A program made the position numbers and the translations under genes. From Mycolicibacterium tusciae JS617 (GTDB taxonomy: Bacteria > Actinomycetota > Actinomycetes > Mycobacteriales > Mycobacteriaceae), in contig NZ_KI912270.1 of the NCBI RefSeq assembly GCF_000243415.2, positions 3,968,001 to 4,032,000 on the forward strand: 64,000 nt of DNA. Reading direction: 5' to 3'. The notes below the pieces were generated by a model that was not told the DNA's origin, searched no databases, and saw nothing but the letters and a program-made list of their open reading frames with translations. Of the stretch, positions 29,271 to 38,231 are shown piece after piece. Numbering within the stretch: the first letter of the stretch is position 1; each line of letters begins with the position of its first letter.

Positions 29271-30488
29271 ATGACCACCATCCTTGAACCCACCACAGTC
29301 GATCTCCCGACAGTCGACTACGAGAACGCACCCCACCCCGCCGAAGCGCACCGGCGACTGGCCGCGGCGCTGAGTCAGGGGCCGATCGCGATGGGTGCGC
29401 ACGGGCCCGAGATCCTGAGCTACGAACTGGCCCGCACCGCCCTTCGGGATCAGCGCATGTGCGTGCCCGAAGGCCTCGGCCTCGAGACACAGGGCATCAC
29501 GTCGGGCCCCATGTGGGATCGTGCCAGCACCACCATCTTGAGCATCAACGGCGAGGACCACAACCGGCTACGTCGCCTGGTGTCGAAGGCGTTCACCCCG
29601 CGCGCGGTGGGCCGGCTCGACACGGTGATCACCGACATCATCACGCGGTTGGTCGAGCCGTTGCTGCCCGCTGGTCGGTGCGAGATCGTCGAGGACATCG
29701 CCCGCCCCTATCCGGTCCCCGTCATCGCCGAGCTTCTCGGCGCGCCGAGCGAGGACTCGAAACTGTTCTCCGAGTGGGCCGATGACTTCTTCAAACTGTT
29801 CAGCTGGAACGTCGCCGAGCACGAGCAGGCGATCCTCACGGCGTGGGCGGAGCTCGACGACTACATCGACGCCATGGTCGCCGAACGCCGCAAATCGTTG
29901 ACCGACGACCTCATCTCGGAGCTCATTCGCGCCGAGGACGACGGTGACCGATTGACGACCCCCGAACTGCGCATGCTGGCGGCCGGCATTCTGATGGCGG
30001 GCACCGACACCACCCGCAACCAGCTCGCGGCGGCGGTGGACACGCTGTGCGATCACCCCGACCAGTGGGAGCTGCTGGCCGAGCACCCGGAGCTGGCGAT
30101 GAACGCGGTCGAGGAGCTGATGCGCTACAACCCCGTCGTGTTCGGTGCGATGCGGATGACGATCGAAGACGTCGAGTACGCGGGGGTTCCGATCGCGGCG
30201 GGCACCTTCGTCCTGGTGAACACGGCCGCGGGCAATCGCGACCCAGAGGTCTTCGACGACCCGCATCGCCTGGACATCACCCGAAAGGATGGCGCACCCA
30301 TGCAGACGTTCGGCGCGGGCGCGCACTACTGCCTCGGCGCGAACCTTGCCCGCCGCGAGCTCGCCGAAGCTCTGGTGGTCATGACCCAGCGAATGAGCAA
30401 CGTGCGCCGCACGGCACCCGCGCAGTGGAAGCCCCTGGTGGGCATCACCGGCCCCGCGATCCTGCCGATCGAATTCGACGCTCGCTGA
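29271..30488 (+). CDS. Cytochrome P450
   Basis: 405-residue soluble P450. I-helix MAGTDTTRNQ, ExxR helix EELMRYNP, heme motif FGAGAHYCLG with Cys354 as ligand. Starts at ATG with AGGAGA about 6 nt upstream. The sequence (DGEDHNRLRRLVSKAF-type C-helix, here NGEDHNRLRRLV) fits the large actinobacterial groups acting on fatty acids, steroids or polyketides; the family number cannot be read reliably. No ferredoxin or regulator gene adjoins it. Confidence 0.94.
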   Translation: MTTILEPTTVDLPTVDYENAPHPAEAHRRLAAALSQGPIAMGAHGPEILSYELARTALRDQRMCVPEGLGLETQGITSGPMWDRASTTILSINGEDHNRLRRLVSKAFTPRAVGRLDTVITDIITRLVEPLLPAGRCEIVEDIARPYPVPVIAELLGAPSEDSKLFSEWADDFFKLFSWNVAEHEQAILTAWAELDDYIDAMVAERRKSLTDDLISELIRAEDDGDRLTTPELRMLAAGILMAGTDTTRNQLAAAVDTLCDHPDQWELLAEHPELAMNAVEELMRYNPVVFGAMRMTIEDVEYAGVPIAAGTFVLVNTAAGNRDPEVFDDPHRLDITRKDGAPMQTFGAGAHYCLGANLARRELAEALVVMTQRMSNVRRTAPAQWKPLVGITGPAILPIEFDAR

Positions 30489-30531
30489 GCACTCGCACAG
30501 CCGCGGCGCGGATCGGGCTTACACTTCGATC

Positions 30532-31653
30532 GTGCGCGACGTTCTCGACGAGTTGCTGTCGGTATGGCGGACCGGCGGCACCGCCGGCGTCGCCACCGTC
30601 GTGCGGACGATCCGATCCGCGCCGCGGCAACCTGGGGCCACGATGGTCGTCGCCCCGGACGGCACGGTCGCGGGCTCGGTATCCGGGGGGTGCGTCGAGG
30701 CGGCCGTCTACGAACTGGCCAACGAGGTCGTGGCATCCGGGCGGGCGGAGTTGCAGCGGTACGGCGTGAGCGACGACGACGCCTTCGCCGTCGGCCTCAC
30801 CTGCGGGGGCATCATCGACGTTTTCGCCGAGCCGATGTCCCGAGACACGTTCCCGCAATTGGAGGCGATCGCCGGCGACCTCGCGGCGCATCGTCCGACC
30901 GCCGTCGCCACCGTGATCGCGCACCCAAACCCGCGCCTGGTGGGGCGCAGGCTTGTGATCGGGCAGCGCGAGGTCGACGGGTCGCTCGGATCGCATCGGG
31001 CCGACGCCGCAATCACCGACGACGCGCGCGGACTATTGGCCACCGGGCAGTCGACGGTGCTGTCCTACGGTCCCGACGGTCAGCGCCAGGAGACGGGCAT
31101 GGAGGTGTTCGTCGCCAGCCACGCCCCACCTCCCCGGATGGTGATCTTCGGTGCGATCGACTTCGCGTCGGCGCTGGCCACCCAGGGTGCGTTTCTGGGC
31201 TATCGCGTGACGGTGTGCGACGCGCGCCCGGTCTTCGCCACCGCGGCACGGTTCCCGGGTGCCGATGAAGTGGTGGTCGCCTGGCCGGACCGCTATCTCG
31301 CCGAACAGGCCGAGGCGGGCGCCATCGATTCGCGCACCGCGATCTGCGTGCTCACCCACGACGCCAAGTTCGACGTCGGTGTCCTGCAGGTTGCGCTGCG
31401 GCTGCCGGAGGTTGGCTACGTCGGGGTCATGGGTTCGCGGCGCACCCACGACGACCGCATCGACCGCCTGCGCGAGGCCGGCCTGTCCGACGCCGAGCTG
31501 AGCCGGCTATCCAGCCCTATCGGCCTCGACCTGGGGGCGCGCACCCCGGAGGAAACCGCAGTCTCGATCGCCGCGGAGATCATCGCGCGGCGTTGGGGAG
31601 GCGGGGGTCTCCCGCTTACCGATACCGACGGTCGGATCCATCACGACAGATGA
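30532..31653 (+). CDS. XdhC/CoxI-family molybdenum-cofactor insertion factor
   Basis: 373 residues, GTG start. N-terminal XdhC domain (GVATVVRTIRSAPRQPGATM, GSVSGGCVEAAVYE, GLTCGGIIDVF) and C-terminal Rossmann-like domain (MVIFGAIDFASALA, ILTHDAKF-type CVLTHDAKFDVGVL, YVGVMGSRRTHDDR). XdhC proteins bind and sulfurate the molybdenum cofactor and insert it into xanthine dehydrogenase-family enzymes. It stands 93 nt ahead of the CoxL-like gene, so it should serve that enzyme. Confidence 0.92.
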   Translation: MRDVLDELLSVWRTGGTAGVATVVRTIRSAPRQPGATMVVAPDGTVAGSVSGGCVEAAVYELANEVVASGRAELQRYGVSDDDAFAVGLTCGGIIDVFAEPMSRDTFPQLEAIAGDLAAHRPTAVATVIAHPNPRLVGRRLVIGQREVDGSLGSHRADAAITDDARGLLATGQSTVLSYGPDGQRQETGMEVFVASHAPPPRMVIFGAIDFASALATQGAFLGYRVTVCDARPVFATAARFPGADEVVVAWPDRYLAEQAEAGAIDSRTAICVLTHDAKFDVGVLQVALRLPEVGYVGVMGSRRTHDDRIDRLREAGLSDAELSRLSSPIGLDLGARTPEETAVSIAAEIIARRWGGGGLPLTDTDGRIHHDR

Positions 31654-31746
31654 GACAAATCATGCGGTAATGTCGCTCTCCACTTCCGGCACTGTGTTTC
31701 TCGCAGTATGATAACCAGACTCTCTATCTTGGATTGGAGCGAAAAC

Positions 31747-34044
31747 GTGGCTTACGCAGGCACCCGAGTCGCCCGCGTGGAAGACACCCGGTTGCTCACC
31801 GGACACGGCACGTTCGTCGACGACATCACCCGCCCCGGCATGTTGCATGCCTGCTTCGTGCGCAGCCCGTTCGCCAGAGCACGTATCAACGGCATCGACA
31901 CGTCTGCGGCCCTGCAATTGCCGGGTGTGCGCGCAGTGTTCACCGCCGCCGACCTGAATCCTGAGGTCATCGAGGCCTGGCACGCGGTCGCAGGCAAGGA
32001 CATCCCCGACACTCCCCGGCCGCCGCTGGCCGAGGGCGAAGCGAAGTTCGTGGGCGATCCGGTCGCGCTCGTCGTCGCCGAAAGCCGCTACATCGCCGAA
32101 GATGCCGTCGAGTTGGTGGACGTCGACTACGAGCCTCTCAAGGCGGTCGCCGACTTCACGAAAGCGGTTGGCTCAGGCGTGGTCGTGCACGAGGCCTATC
32201 CCGACAACGTGGCGGGCGGCATGGGCGGCGCACCTCCGGACGAGGCGACGTTCTCGTCAGCGGCGTATGTCGCCACTGCGAATGTCTATCAGCAGATCTA
32301 CGCGCCGGTGCCGATCGAGACGCGCGGGCTGGTCGTCGAATGGACGGCGGCCACAGCCGAGTTGACGCTGTGGGCATCGACCCAGACGCCGCACGAACTG
32401 CGCGCGTTCTGCGCACGTCTGCTCGGCATTCCCGCGCAGGGAGTGCGCGTCATCACGCGCGACACCGGCGGCGGGTTCGGCCAGAAGGTCGTGCCGATGC
32501 GTGAGGACATGTGCATCATGCTGGCCGCGCGCAAGGTGCCCGCCGCGCTGAAGTGGATCGAGGATCGTCGCGAGAACCTGATGTCGGCCGGGCAGGCCCG
32601 CCACGTCGACGGCACGTCACGCGTGGCGCTCGACGACGACGGCAACATCCTCGCCGTCGACGTCGACTTCACCTACGACATCGGGGCGTACCCGACGCCG
32701 TATCCGGTGCTGACGACCGCCGCCGTTGGTATGTTCTTTCCCGGCCCCTACCGGGTGCCCAAGGCCAGCTTCAACTACAAGACCGTCTTCTCGAACACCG
32801 CGGGCCTCGCCGCGTACCGCGGACCATGGCAATACGAGACGCTGGCGCGCGAGGTGCTGCTGGACATCGCGGCCCGCAAGATGGACATGGACCCCGTCGA
32901 CCTGCGCCGCAAGAATCTGCTGCGCCGTGACGAGATGCCGTACTTCAACCCCAATGGCATGCCCTATGACCACGTGGCGCCGGTGGAGACCTTCGAGCAG
33001 GCCGTGAAAATCCTTGACCACGAAGGCTTTCGCAAGGAACAGGCCGAGGCGCTCGCCCAGGGTCGCTACATCGGCCTCGGCTTCTCGGCCTACATCGAGC
33101 CGACCGGCGCCGCAACGGGCCACCTCGCCACCGAGGGCTGCACGATTCGCATGGAGCCGACCGGCAAGATCAACGTCTACGTGAACGGCGGTTCCTCAGG
33201 CAACAGTATCGAGACCACCGTCGTGCAGCTGACAGCCGACGCGCTCGGCGCTGCGATCGAGGACGTGTCGACAATTCAGGGTGACACCGCGGTGACGCCG
33301 TACGGTGCGGGGACTCAGGGCAGCCGCAGCGGCCCGATGACGGCAGGTGCCGTCAGCGAGGCGGGCGGAATGCTGCGCAAGCAGCTCATCGCGATGGCGG
33401 CCCAGCGACTGGAAGTCAGCGAGGAGGATATCGAGTTGGGCGGCTCGAAAGCCTTTGTGCGCGAAGACTCCTCCAAGAGCGTGAGTTTCGCCGATATCGC
33501 ATACCGCTCGTACTACGAACCCGCGCAGCTGCCTCCGGGGATGGCGGCCACGCTCGAGGCTACCGCCCGCTTCAAGGCGGACACGATGATTCATTGGGCC
33601 AATGCCACGCATGCGTGTACGTGCGAGGTCGACGTCGAAACCGGCCACGTGAAGCTGACGCGCTACATCGTCAGCGAGGACGTGGGGCCGATGATCAACC
33701 CCAACGTGGTCGAGGGACAGATTGCCGGCGGAACCGTGCAGGGCATCGGCGGCGCGCTGCTGGAGGACATGGTCTACGACGACGACGGAAACCCTTTGTC
33801 GTCAACGTTTGTCGATTATCTGCTGCCGACAGCCACCGAGGTGCCACCGATCGAGTTTGGCCACGTCGAGATCCCGGGGCCCGGCGTCGGCGGATACAAG
33901 GGTTGCGGCGAAGGCGGCGCCATCGGGGCGACACCCGCGGTCATCAACGCCATCAACGACGCGCTGGCACCGCTCGGTGTCACGCTCACCCGCCTGCCTG
34001 CCAGTCCATCCGCCATCGTTGCCCTCATCGAGGAGGCCCAATAA
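31747..34044 (+). CDS. Molybdenum hydroxylase large subunit, CoxL-like (form II type)
   Basis: 765 residues from GTG 31747 (GGAG 7 nt upstream); the longer open frame has no ribosome site. Catalytic molybdopterin subunit of the xanthine dehydrogenase / CO dehydrogenase family: GHGTFVDDI, DTGGGFGQK, AAYRGPWQYE at residues 355-364, and the late GCGEGGAIGATPAV containing the active-site glutamate. The AYRGP loop, rather than AYxCSFR, argues against a true CO dehydrogenase and for an aldehyde, purine or N-heterocycle hydroxylase. Overlaps the next gene as TAATG. Confidence 0.92.
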   Translation: MAYAGTRVARVEDTRLLTGHGTFVDDITRPGMLHACFVRSPFARARINGIDTSAALQLPGVRAVFTAADLNPEVIEAWHAVAGKDIPDTPRPPLAEGEAKFVGDPVALVVAESRYIAEDAVELVDVDYEPLKAVADFTKAVGSGVVVHEAYPDNVAGGMGGAPPDEATFSSAAYVATANVYQQIYAPVPIETRGLVVEWTAATAELTLWASTQTPHELRAFCARLLGIPAQGVRVITRDTGGGFGQKVVPMREDMCIMLAARKVPAALKWIEDRRENLMSAGQARHVDGTSRVALDDDGNILAVDVDFTYDIGAYPTPYPVLTTAAVGMFFPGPYRVPKASFNYKTVFSNTAGLAAYRGPWQYETLAREVLLDIAARKMDMDPVDLRRKNLLRRDEMPYFNPNGMPYDHVAPVETFEQAVKILDHEGFRKEQAEALAQGRYIGLGFSAYIEPTGAATGHLATEGCTIRMEPTGKINVYVNGGSSGNSIETTVVQLTADALGAAIEDVSTIQGDTAVTPYGAGTQGSRSGPMTAGAVSEAGGMLRKQLIAMAAQRLEVSEEDIELGGSKAFVREDSSKSVSFADIAYRSYYEPAQLPPGMAATLEATARFKADTMIHWANATHACTCEVDVETGHVKLTRYIVSEDVGPMINPNVVEGQIAGGTVQGIGGALLEDMVYDDDGNPLSSTFVDYLLPTATEVPPIEFGHVEIPGPGVGGYKGCGEGGAIGATPAVINAINDALAPLGVTLTRLPASPSAIVALIEEAQ

Positions 34045-34763
34045 TGGAGTTGAACAACGAATTCCGCGTCGCGGTACCTGCGGCCAAGGCGTGGGAGGTG
34101 CTCACCGACGTCGAACGGGTCGCCCCATGCATTCCCGGAGCGCAGCTGCTGTCTGTCGACGGAGACGAGTTCACCGGCGCGGTGAAGGTCAAGGTCGGCC
34201 CGATCACCGTGTCCTACAAGGGCGAAGCGGCCTTCCAGGAGAAGGACCAAGCGGCACAGCGCGTCGTCATCAAGGCCAACGGGAAAGAGACCCGAGGTAG
34301 CGGCAACGTCGCCGCCGTCGTCACCGCCGCGCTCAAGGACGAGGGTGACTCCACCACCGTCGTCATCACGACGGACCTGACCATCTCCGGTAAAGCGGCC
34401 CAGTTCGGCCGAGGTGTGCTTGCCGACGTGTCCAGCAGCTTGATCGGGCAGTTCGCCAAGAACTTGGAGGCCGACCTGCTCGGCGGATCCGCGGAGACGC
34501 AAGTGCCCACCGCTGAAGCCGCAACCGCCGCAGCGCAACCGGACAACGTCATCGATTCCCTGACCCTGGTCAAGGCGGTGGCCCCGTCGCTGGCCAAGCG
34601 GTACGGACCGGTGGTGGCCGCGGTCGGCGCGGGTGCGGCCGTCGGATTCCTGCTCGGACGGCGCAAACGCAAGTCGCCAGCGGCGGTGGTCGCCGACGAT
34701 CTGCAGGCGGCGTTGTTGCGGCTGCTTGGCACGATGTCGCCGGCCGAGCGGCTGCGGCCGTGA
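34044..34763 (+). CDS. CoxG-like SRPBCC protein with C-terminal membrane anchor
   Basis: 239 residues. The SRPBCC/START-type domain (MELNNEFRVAVPAAKAWEVL, VKVGPITVSYKGEAAF, LIGQFAKNLEADLL) is followed by a linker and a C-terminal transmembrane helix, GPVVAAVGAGAAVGFLLG, then RRKRK. CoxG proteins tether the hydroxylase to the membrane and are proposed to deliver quinone to it. This suggests electrons from substrate oxidation enter the respiratory chain. Starts inside the coxL stop and overlaps the next gene as GTGA. Confidence 0.9.
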   Translation: MELNNEFRVAVPAAKAWEVLTDVERVAPCIPGAQLLSVDGDEFTGAVKVKVGPITVSYKGEAAFQEKDQAAQRVVIKANGKETRGSGNVAAVVTAALKDEGDSTTVVITTDLTISGKAAQFGRGVLADVSSSLIGQFAKNLEADLLGGSAETQVPTAEAATAAAQPDNVIDSLTLVKAVAPSLAKRYGPVVAAVGAGAAVGFLLGRRKRKSPAAVVADDLQAALLRLLGTMSPAERLRP

Positions 34764-35644
34764 AAGCTGCACCCTTCGCGTATCACCGGCCGGACTCCGT
34801 CAAGGAGGCGGCCGATCTTCTCGATGAGTTCGGCGACGACGCGAAGATCCTGGCCGGCGGTCAGAGCCTGGTCCCGATGCTCGCCATGCGGCTGACGCAT
34901 TTCGAGAACCTGGTCGACATCTCGCGGATCGAGGAACTGCAGAGCATCGACCGCTGCGATGGCGAGGTCCGCATCGGCGCAGGCACTTCGCACGCATTCG
35001 TCGGAATGGATGACGAGGTCGCCGATTCGGTGCCGCTGCTGACGTTGGCGACGCCGCATATCGGGCACTTCCAGATCCGGACCAGGGGCACGCTTGGCGG
35101 CGCGATCGCACACGCGGACCCCGCCGCGGAGTACGCCGCCGTCGCGCTGGCGCTGGACGCGCAGATGGAGGCGGTCTCTTCGAAGGGCACTCGGCAGATT
35201 CCGGCCGCGGAGTTCTTCACCGGGCTGTGGGAGACGTCGTTGCAGACTGGCGAGATCCTCACCGCGGTGAGGTTCCCGGTGTGGGGCGACCGGTCGGGTT
35301 TCGCGGTCGAGGAGTTCGCCCGTCGGCACGGTGACTTCGCGATCGCGGGGGCGACGGTCGCGGTCGAGGTGGACTCCGACGACCGAATCGCGCGCTGTGG
35401 AATAGGCCTGCTCGGGCTGGGGTCGACGCCGCTGCGCGGCCGCGCTGCGGAGGAAGCGATCGTCGGCCGAGCGGTCGGCGAGATCCCCGCCGAGGAGGTC
35501 GGTCGGCTCGCGCTCGACGGCCTCGACGACATTCCGGCCGACCTGCAGGGGTCGGCCGCGTACCGAGCCAAGGTCGGGGCCACGATGGTGGCCCGTGCCT
35601 TCGCATCTGCGATCAGTGAAATCACAGGGGCAAGCAATGCATGA
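34760..35644 (+). CDS. CoxM-like FAD-binding subunit
   Basis: 294 residues, GTG start overlapping the CoxG stop. FAD-binding PCMH fold: AYHRPDSVKEAADLL, the pyrophosphate loop KILAGGQSLVPMLAMRL, then THIGH-like TPHIGHFQIRTRGTLGGAIAHADPAAE, the second FAD motif of molybdenum hydroxylase medium subunits. It carries electrons between the iron-sulfur subunit and the external acceptor. Overlaps coxS by 8 nt. Confidence 0.93.
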   Translation: MKAAPFAYHRPDSVKEAADLLDEFGDDAKILAGGQSLVPMLAMRLTHFENLVDISRIEELQSIDRCDGEVRIGAGTSHAFVGMDDEVADSVPLLTLATPHIGHFQIRTRGTLGGAIAHADPAAEYAAVALALDAQMEAVSSKGTRQIPAAEFFTGLWETSLQTGEILTAVRFPVWGDRSGFAVEEFARRHGDFAIAGATVAVEVDSDDRIARCGIGLLGLGSTPLRGRAAEEAIVGRAVGEIPAEEVGRLALDGLDDIPADLQGSAAYRAKVGATMVARAFASAISEITGASNA

Positions 35645-36107
35645 GTGGCCAGTCCGGGTGTCCGTCAACGGAGTTCATACCGAAGCGAGCGTGGAACCGC
35701 GGCTGACGCTCGCGGACTACCTGCGGGAGAACTGTGGGCTGACGGGCACACATCTGGGGTGCGAGCACGGTGCGTGCGGGGCGTGCACGGTGATGGTCGA
35801 CGGGCAGGCGGTTCGCGCGTGCCTGATGTTCGCGGTCCAGGCGGACGGCAGCGAGGTCACCACGGTCGAGGGTATTGCCGGCGAGGACGGCGAGCTGTCG
35901 CCGATCCAGTCGACGATGCGCGAGTGCCACGGTCTGCAGTGTGGGTTCTGCACTCCGGGGTTCGTCGTGTCGATCACCGCGCTGTTGCGTGACAACCCCA
36001 AGCCGACCGATGAAGAGGTCCGCGAGGGCTTGTCGGGGAACTTCTGCCGGTGCACGGGCTACCAGGGCATCGTGAACGCGGTTCACCGCGCCGCCGAGAT
36101 GAGCTGA
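35637..36107 (+). CDS. CoxS-like [2Fe-2S] iron-sulfur subunit
   Basis: 156 residues from ATG 35637, inside the end of coxM. Plant-type [2Fe-2S] cluster ligands Cys42, 47, 50 and 62 (GCEHGACGACTVMVDGQ). The second helical-domain cluster uses Cys102, 105, 137 and 139 (CGFCTPGF and CRCTGYQG). It is the last gene of the L-G-M-S set, forming the catalytic heterotrimer with CoxL and CoxM. The substrate is unknown. Confidence 0.94.
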   Translation: MHEWPVRVSVNGVHTEASVEPRLTLADYLRENCGLTGTHLGCEHGACGACTVMVDGQAVRACLMFAVQADGSEVTTVEGIAGEDGELSPIQSTMRECHGLQCGFCTPGFVVSITALLRDNPKPTDEEVREGLSGNFCRCTGYQGIVNAVHRAAEMS

Positions 36108-36163
36108 GCCCGTTCGCCGCAAGGGCTAGGTGTTTCCCAGGCAGACCCGGCATGGTGGAAGCC

Positions 36164-37057
36164 ATGAAGATCGGGTTTGTAGGACTGGGAAACATGGGCG
36201 CGGGTATGGCCGCCAATCTGCTCGACGCTGGGCACGAGGTGACGGGGTACAACCGCTCGCAGGACAAGGTCGACGCCTTGGCGCAGCGGGGCGCGAAGGC
36301 GGCGCGGACGGTCGCCGAGGCCTGCCGTGGCGGCATCGTCATCACGATGCTGGCCAACGACGATGCAGTGGAGGCGGTGACGTTCGGCGACGGGGGCATC
36401 CTCGCCTCGCTTCCGTCCGGCGCCACCCACGTGTCGTCGAGCACGATCAGTGTCGGGCTCGCGGAGCGGGTGACTGATGCGCATACCGCGGCGGGCCACG
36501 AGTTCGTCGCGGCTCCGGTGTTCGGTCGACCGGAGGCGGCGCAAGCAGCCAAACTGTTCGTGGTGGCCGCTGGTGAACCCGCTGCAGTGCAAGCGCTTTC
36601 GCCTGTGTTCGATGCGATCGGTCAGCGGACGTTCGTCGTGGCGGAGCAGCCGAAGACCGCGAGCCTGGTCAAGCTGACTGGAAACTTCCTTATCGCGTCT
36701 GTCATCGAATCGCTCGGTGAGGCGATGGCGCTGGTGGAAAAGGCAGGTGTGGACAAGCGTGAGTACGTGGAGCTGCTCACGTCAACCCTGTTCGACGCGC
36801 CGGTGTACAGGACATACGGCGGATTGATGGCGCGCGAGGAGTTCGAGCCGGCCGGGTTCGCCGCTTCGCTAGGGCTGAAGGACGTCCGCCTCGTTCTCGC
36901 CGCGGCCGAGTCGCTACAGGTACCGCTGCCGGTGGCCAGCCTGATCCGCGACCGCTTCCTCACCCTGCTCGCCAACGGCGGCGCCGATCTCGACTGGTCC
37001 GCGCTTGGCAAGGTCGCCTCGTGGGAAGCCGGGGCGAAGCGCGGTGGCGTTCTCTAG
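36164..37057 (+). CDS. Beta-hydroxyacid dehydrogenase (HIBADH/GarR-like)
   Basis: 297 residues. NAD(P) motif [13 protein letters not shown]; substrate region [13 protein letters not shown] in place of the common DAPVSGG; catalytic lysine in [10 protein letters not shown]-terminal GLKDVRLVL. The family also includes imine reductases and the altered substrate loop leaves that open. ATG 36164 is used; ATG 36152 adds four residues. 56 nt after coxS, so it may be read with that operon, and 23 nt before the Stf0 remnant. Confidence 0.92.
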   Translation: MKIGFVGLGNMGAGMAANLLDAGHEVTGYNRSQDKVDALAQRGAKAARTVAEACRGGIVITMLANDDAVEAVTFGDGGILASLPSGATHVSSSTISVGLAERVTDAHTAAGHEFVAAPVFGRPEAAQAAKLFVVAAGEPAAVQALSPVFDAIGQRTFVVAEQPKTASLVKLTGNFLIASVIESLGEAMALVEKAGVDKREYVELLTSTLFDAPVYRTYGGLMAREEFEPAGFAASLGLKDVRLVLAAAESLQVPLPVASLIRDRFLTLLANGGADLDWSALGKVASWEAGAKRGGVL

Positions 37058-37080
37058 CGCCTCAGCCGACGTCGACCCAA

Positions 37081-37431
37081 ATGACATGGCCTGCGATCAA
37101 GACCAAAGTCTGGCGCGGCCGTCCCGATCCGACGCGAGATTCCCGTGCCGAATACCATGCCGGGGCCATCGCCCACGTCATCAACATGCTGCGCGCACAG
37201 GAGGAGGGCTGGCGCAACTGGTTCAACGAGGAGAATGTCGATCCGATGCAGATCTCCTATCCGGTGTTGTGGCGCAACCTCACTCAAATTGTCGGCGACG
37301 TCCTCCAGGCAATCGGGCAGGACCGGGGGCTGGCTCCCGCGCCAGTCCTGGAACGTCAGGCCGATCAACGCTCCGACGAATGGGTCGACCGGTACCGCGC
37401 GGATGCAGAGCAGTACGGGTTGCCGACCTGA
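37081..37431 (+). pseudogene. 3' remnant of trehalose 2-sulfotransferase stf0 (Rv0295c-like)
   Basis: The 116 readable codons match the last two-fifths of Stf0: [29 protein letters not shown], then [19 protein letters not shown] to the end. The N-terminal half, with the 5' phosphosulfate-binding motif, is absent; upstream is an unrelated dehydrogenase gene ending at 37057. So the gene was truncated by a deletion or by insertion of the Cox/dehydrogenase block, with the break near 37058-37085. Its place beside tam matches M. tuberculosis Rv0295c-Rv0294. Confidence 0.85.
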
Positions 37432-37435
37432 GGCG

Positions 37436-38197
37436 TCACTTCACCTGGGCGACAACGAATATCCTGCGGAATGGGAAGAACGTCGTGCCGTCCGGCCGCA
37501 TGGGGTATGCCTCGTCGAGCATAGGGATCAGTTCTTCGCGGAACTGCTGCCACTGTGTGTCGTCGAGCCGGCTCCGCACCGGCGTCAACGCCGTTCCGGT
37601 GATCCACTGCAGCACCGGATTCTCGCCGGTGAGCTCGTGAACGTATATCGTCTCCCACGCGTCGACCCGGCACCCGGCGTCGGTGAGCAGCGTGGCGTAC
37701 CCCGTCGGTCCGTCGACCTGGCCCTTCCGGAATGGGAAGTCCCGCAACGACTCCGCCCATCGATCATGGCGCGCGAGCCTGCGGACGGCCTCATGCGACG
37801 GCGCATCGAAGTTTCCCGGCACCTGCATGGCGATCCACGACCCCGAGGAAAGCTGACCGGCCCATCGGACCAGCAGCTCGGCGTGTCCAGGCACCCACTG
37901 AAGAACAGCGTTGGACAGCACCGCATCGGTGTCAGGTTGAGGCTCCCACGTCTGCACGTCACCGACGTGGGCATCGACACCCCGCTCGCGCGCCGCCTCG
38001 ACCATTTCCGGTGAGCTGTCCCATGCCTCGATGGTGGCGTCGGGCCAGCGTTGCGCCAGGCTGACGGTGAGATTTCCCGGACCGCACCCAAGATCGACCA
38101 CGCGCCGCGGCGATTCGGCGGCCACCCGCGACATCAGGTCGAAGAACGGCCTTCCTCGATGATCGGCATAGGTCAGATAGACGTCGGGACTCCACAT
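37436..38197 (-). CDS. tam: Trans-aconitate 2-methyltransferase
   Basis: 253 residues. [21 protein letters not shown] is the typical Tam N-terminus. The SAM-binding motif [12 protein letters not shown] and post-motifs [11 protein letters not shown] and [13 protein letters not shown] (here AMQVPGN) are conserved. The enzyme methylates trans-aconitate, a by-product that inhibits the TCA cycle. Convergent with the Stf0 remnant and divergent from the hydrolase at 38232, as in M. tuberculosis (Rv0294). Confidence 0.95.
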   Translation of the reverse strand: MWSPDVYLTYADHRGRPFFDLMSRVAAESPRRVVDLGCGPGNLTVSLAQRWPDATIEAWDSSPEMVEAARERGVDAHVGDVQTWEPQPDTDAVLSNAVLQWVPGHAELLVRWAGQLSSGSWIAMQVPGNFDAPSHEAVRRLARHDRWAESLRDFPFRKGQVDGPTGYATLLTDAGCRVDAWETIYVHELTGENPVLQWITGTALTPVRSRLDDTQWQQFREELIPMLDEAYPMRPDGTTFFPFRRIFVVAQVK

Positions 38198-38231
38198 CAG
38201 TCCAGTCTTGCAGTCCGGCTACCATGCGGAC

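Noticed and set aside
31708..31746. ATG 31708 as the coxL-like start
   Set aside because: The added residues are not part of the family N-terminus and there is no ribosome site, while GTG 31747 has GGAG at the right distance.
36050..36163. 5' extension of the hydroxyacid dehydrogenase open frame into coxS
   Set aside because: It overlaps the well-defined CoxS C-terminus; ATG 36164 begins exactly at the NAD-binding fold.
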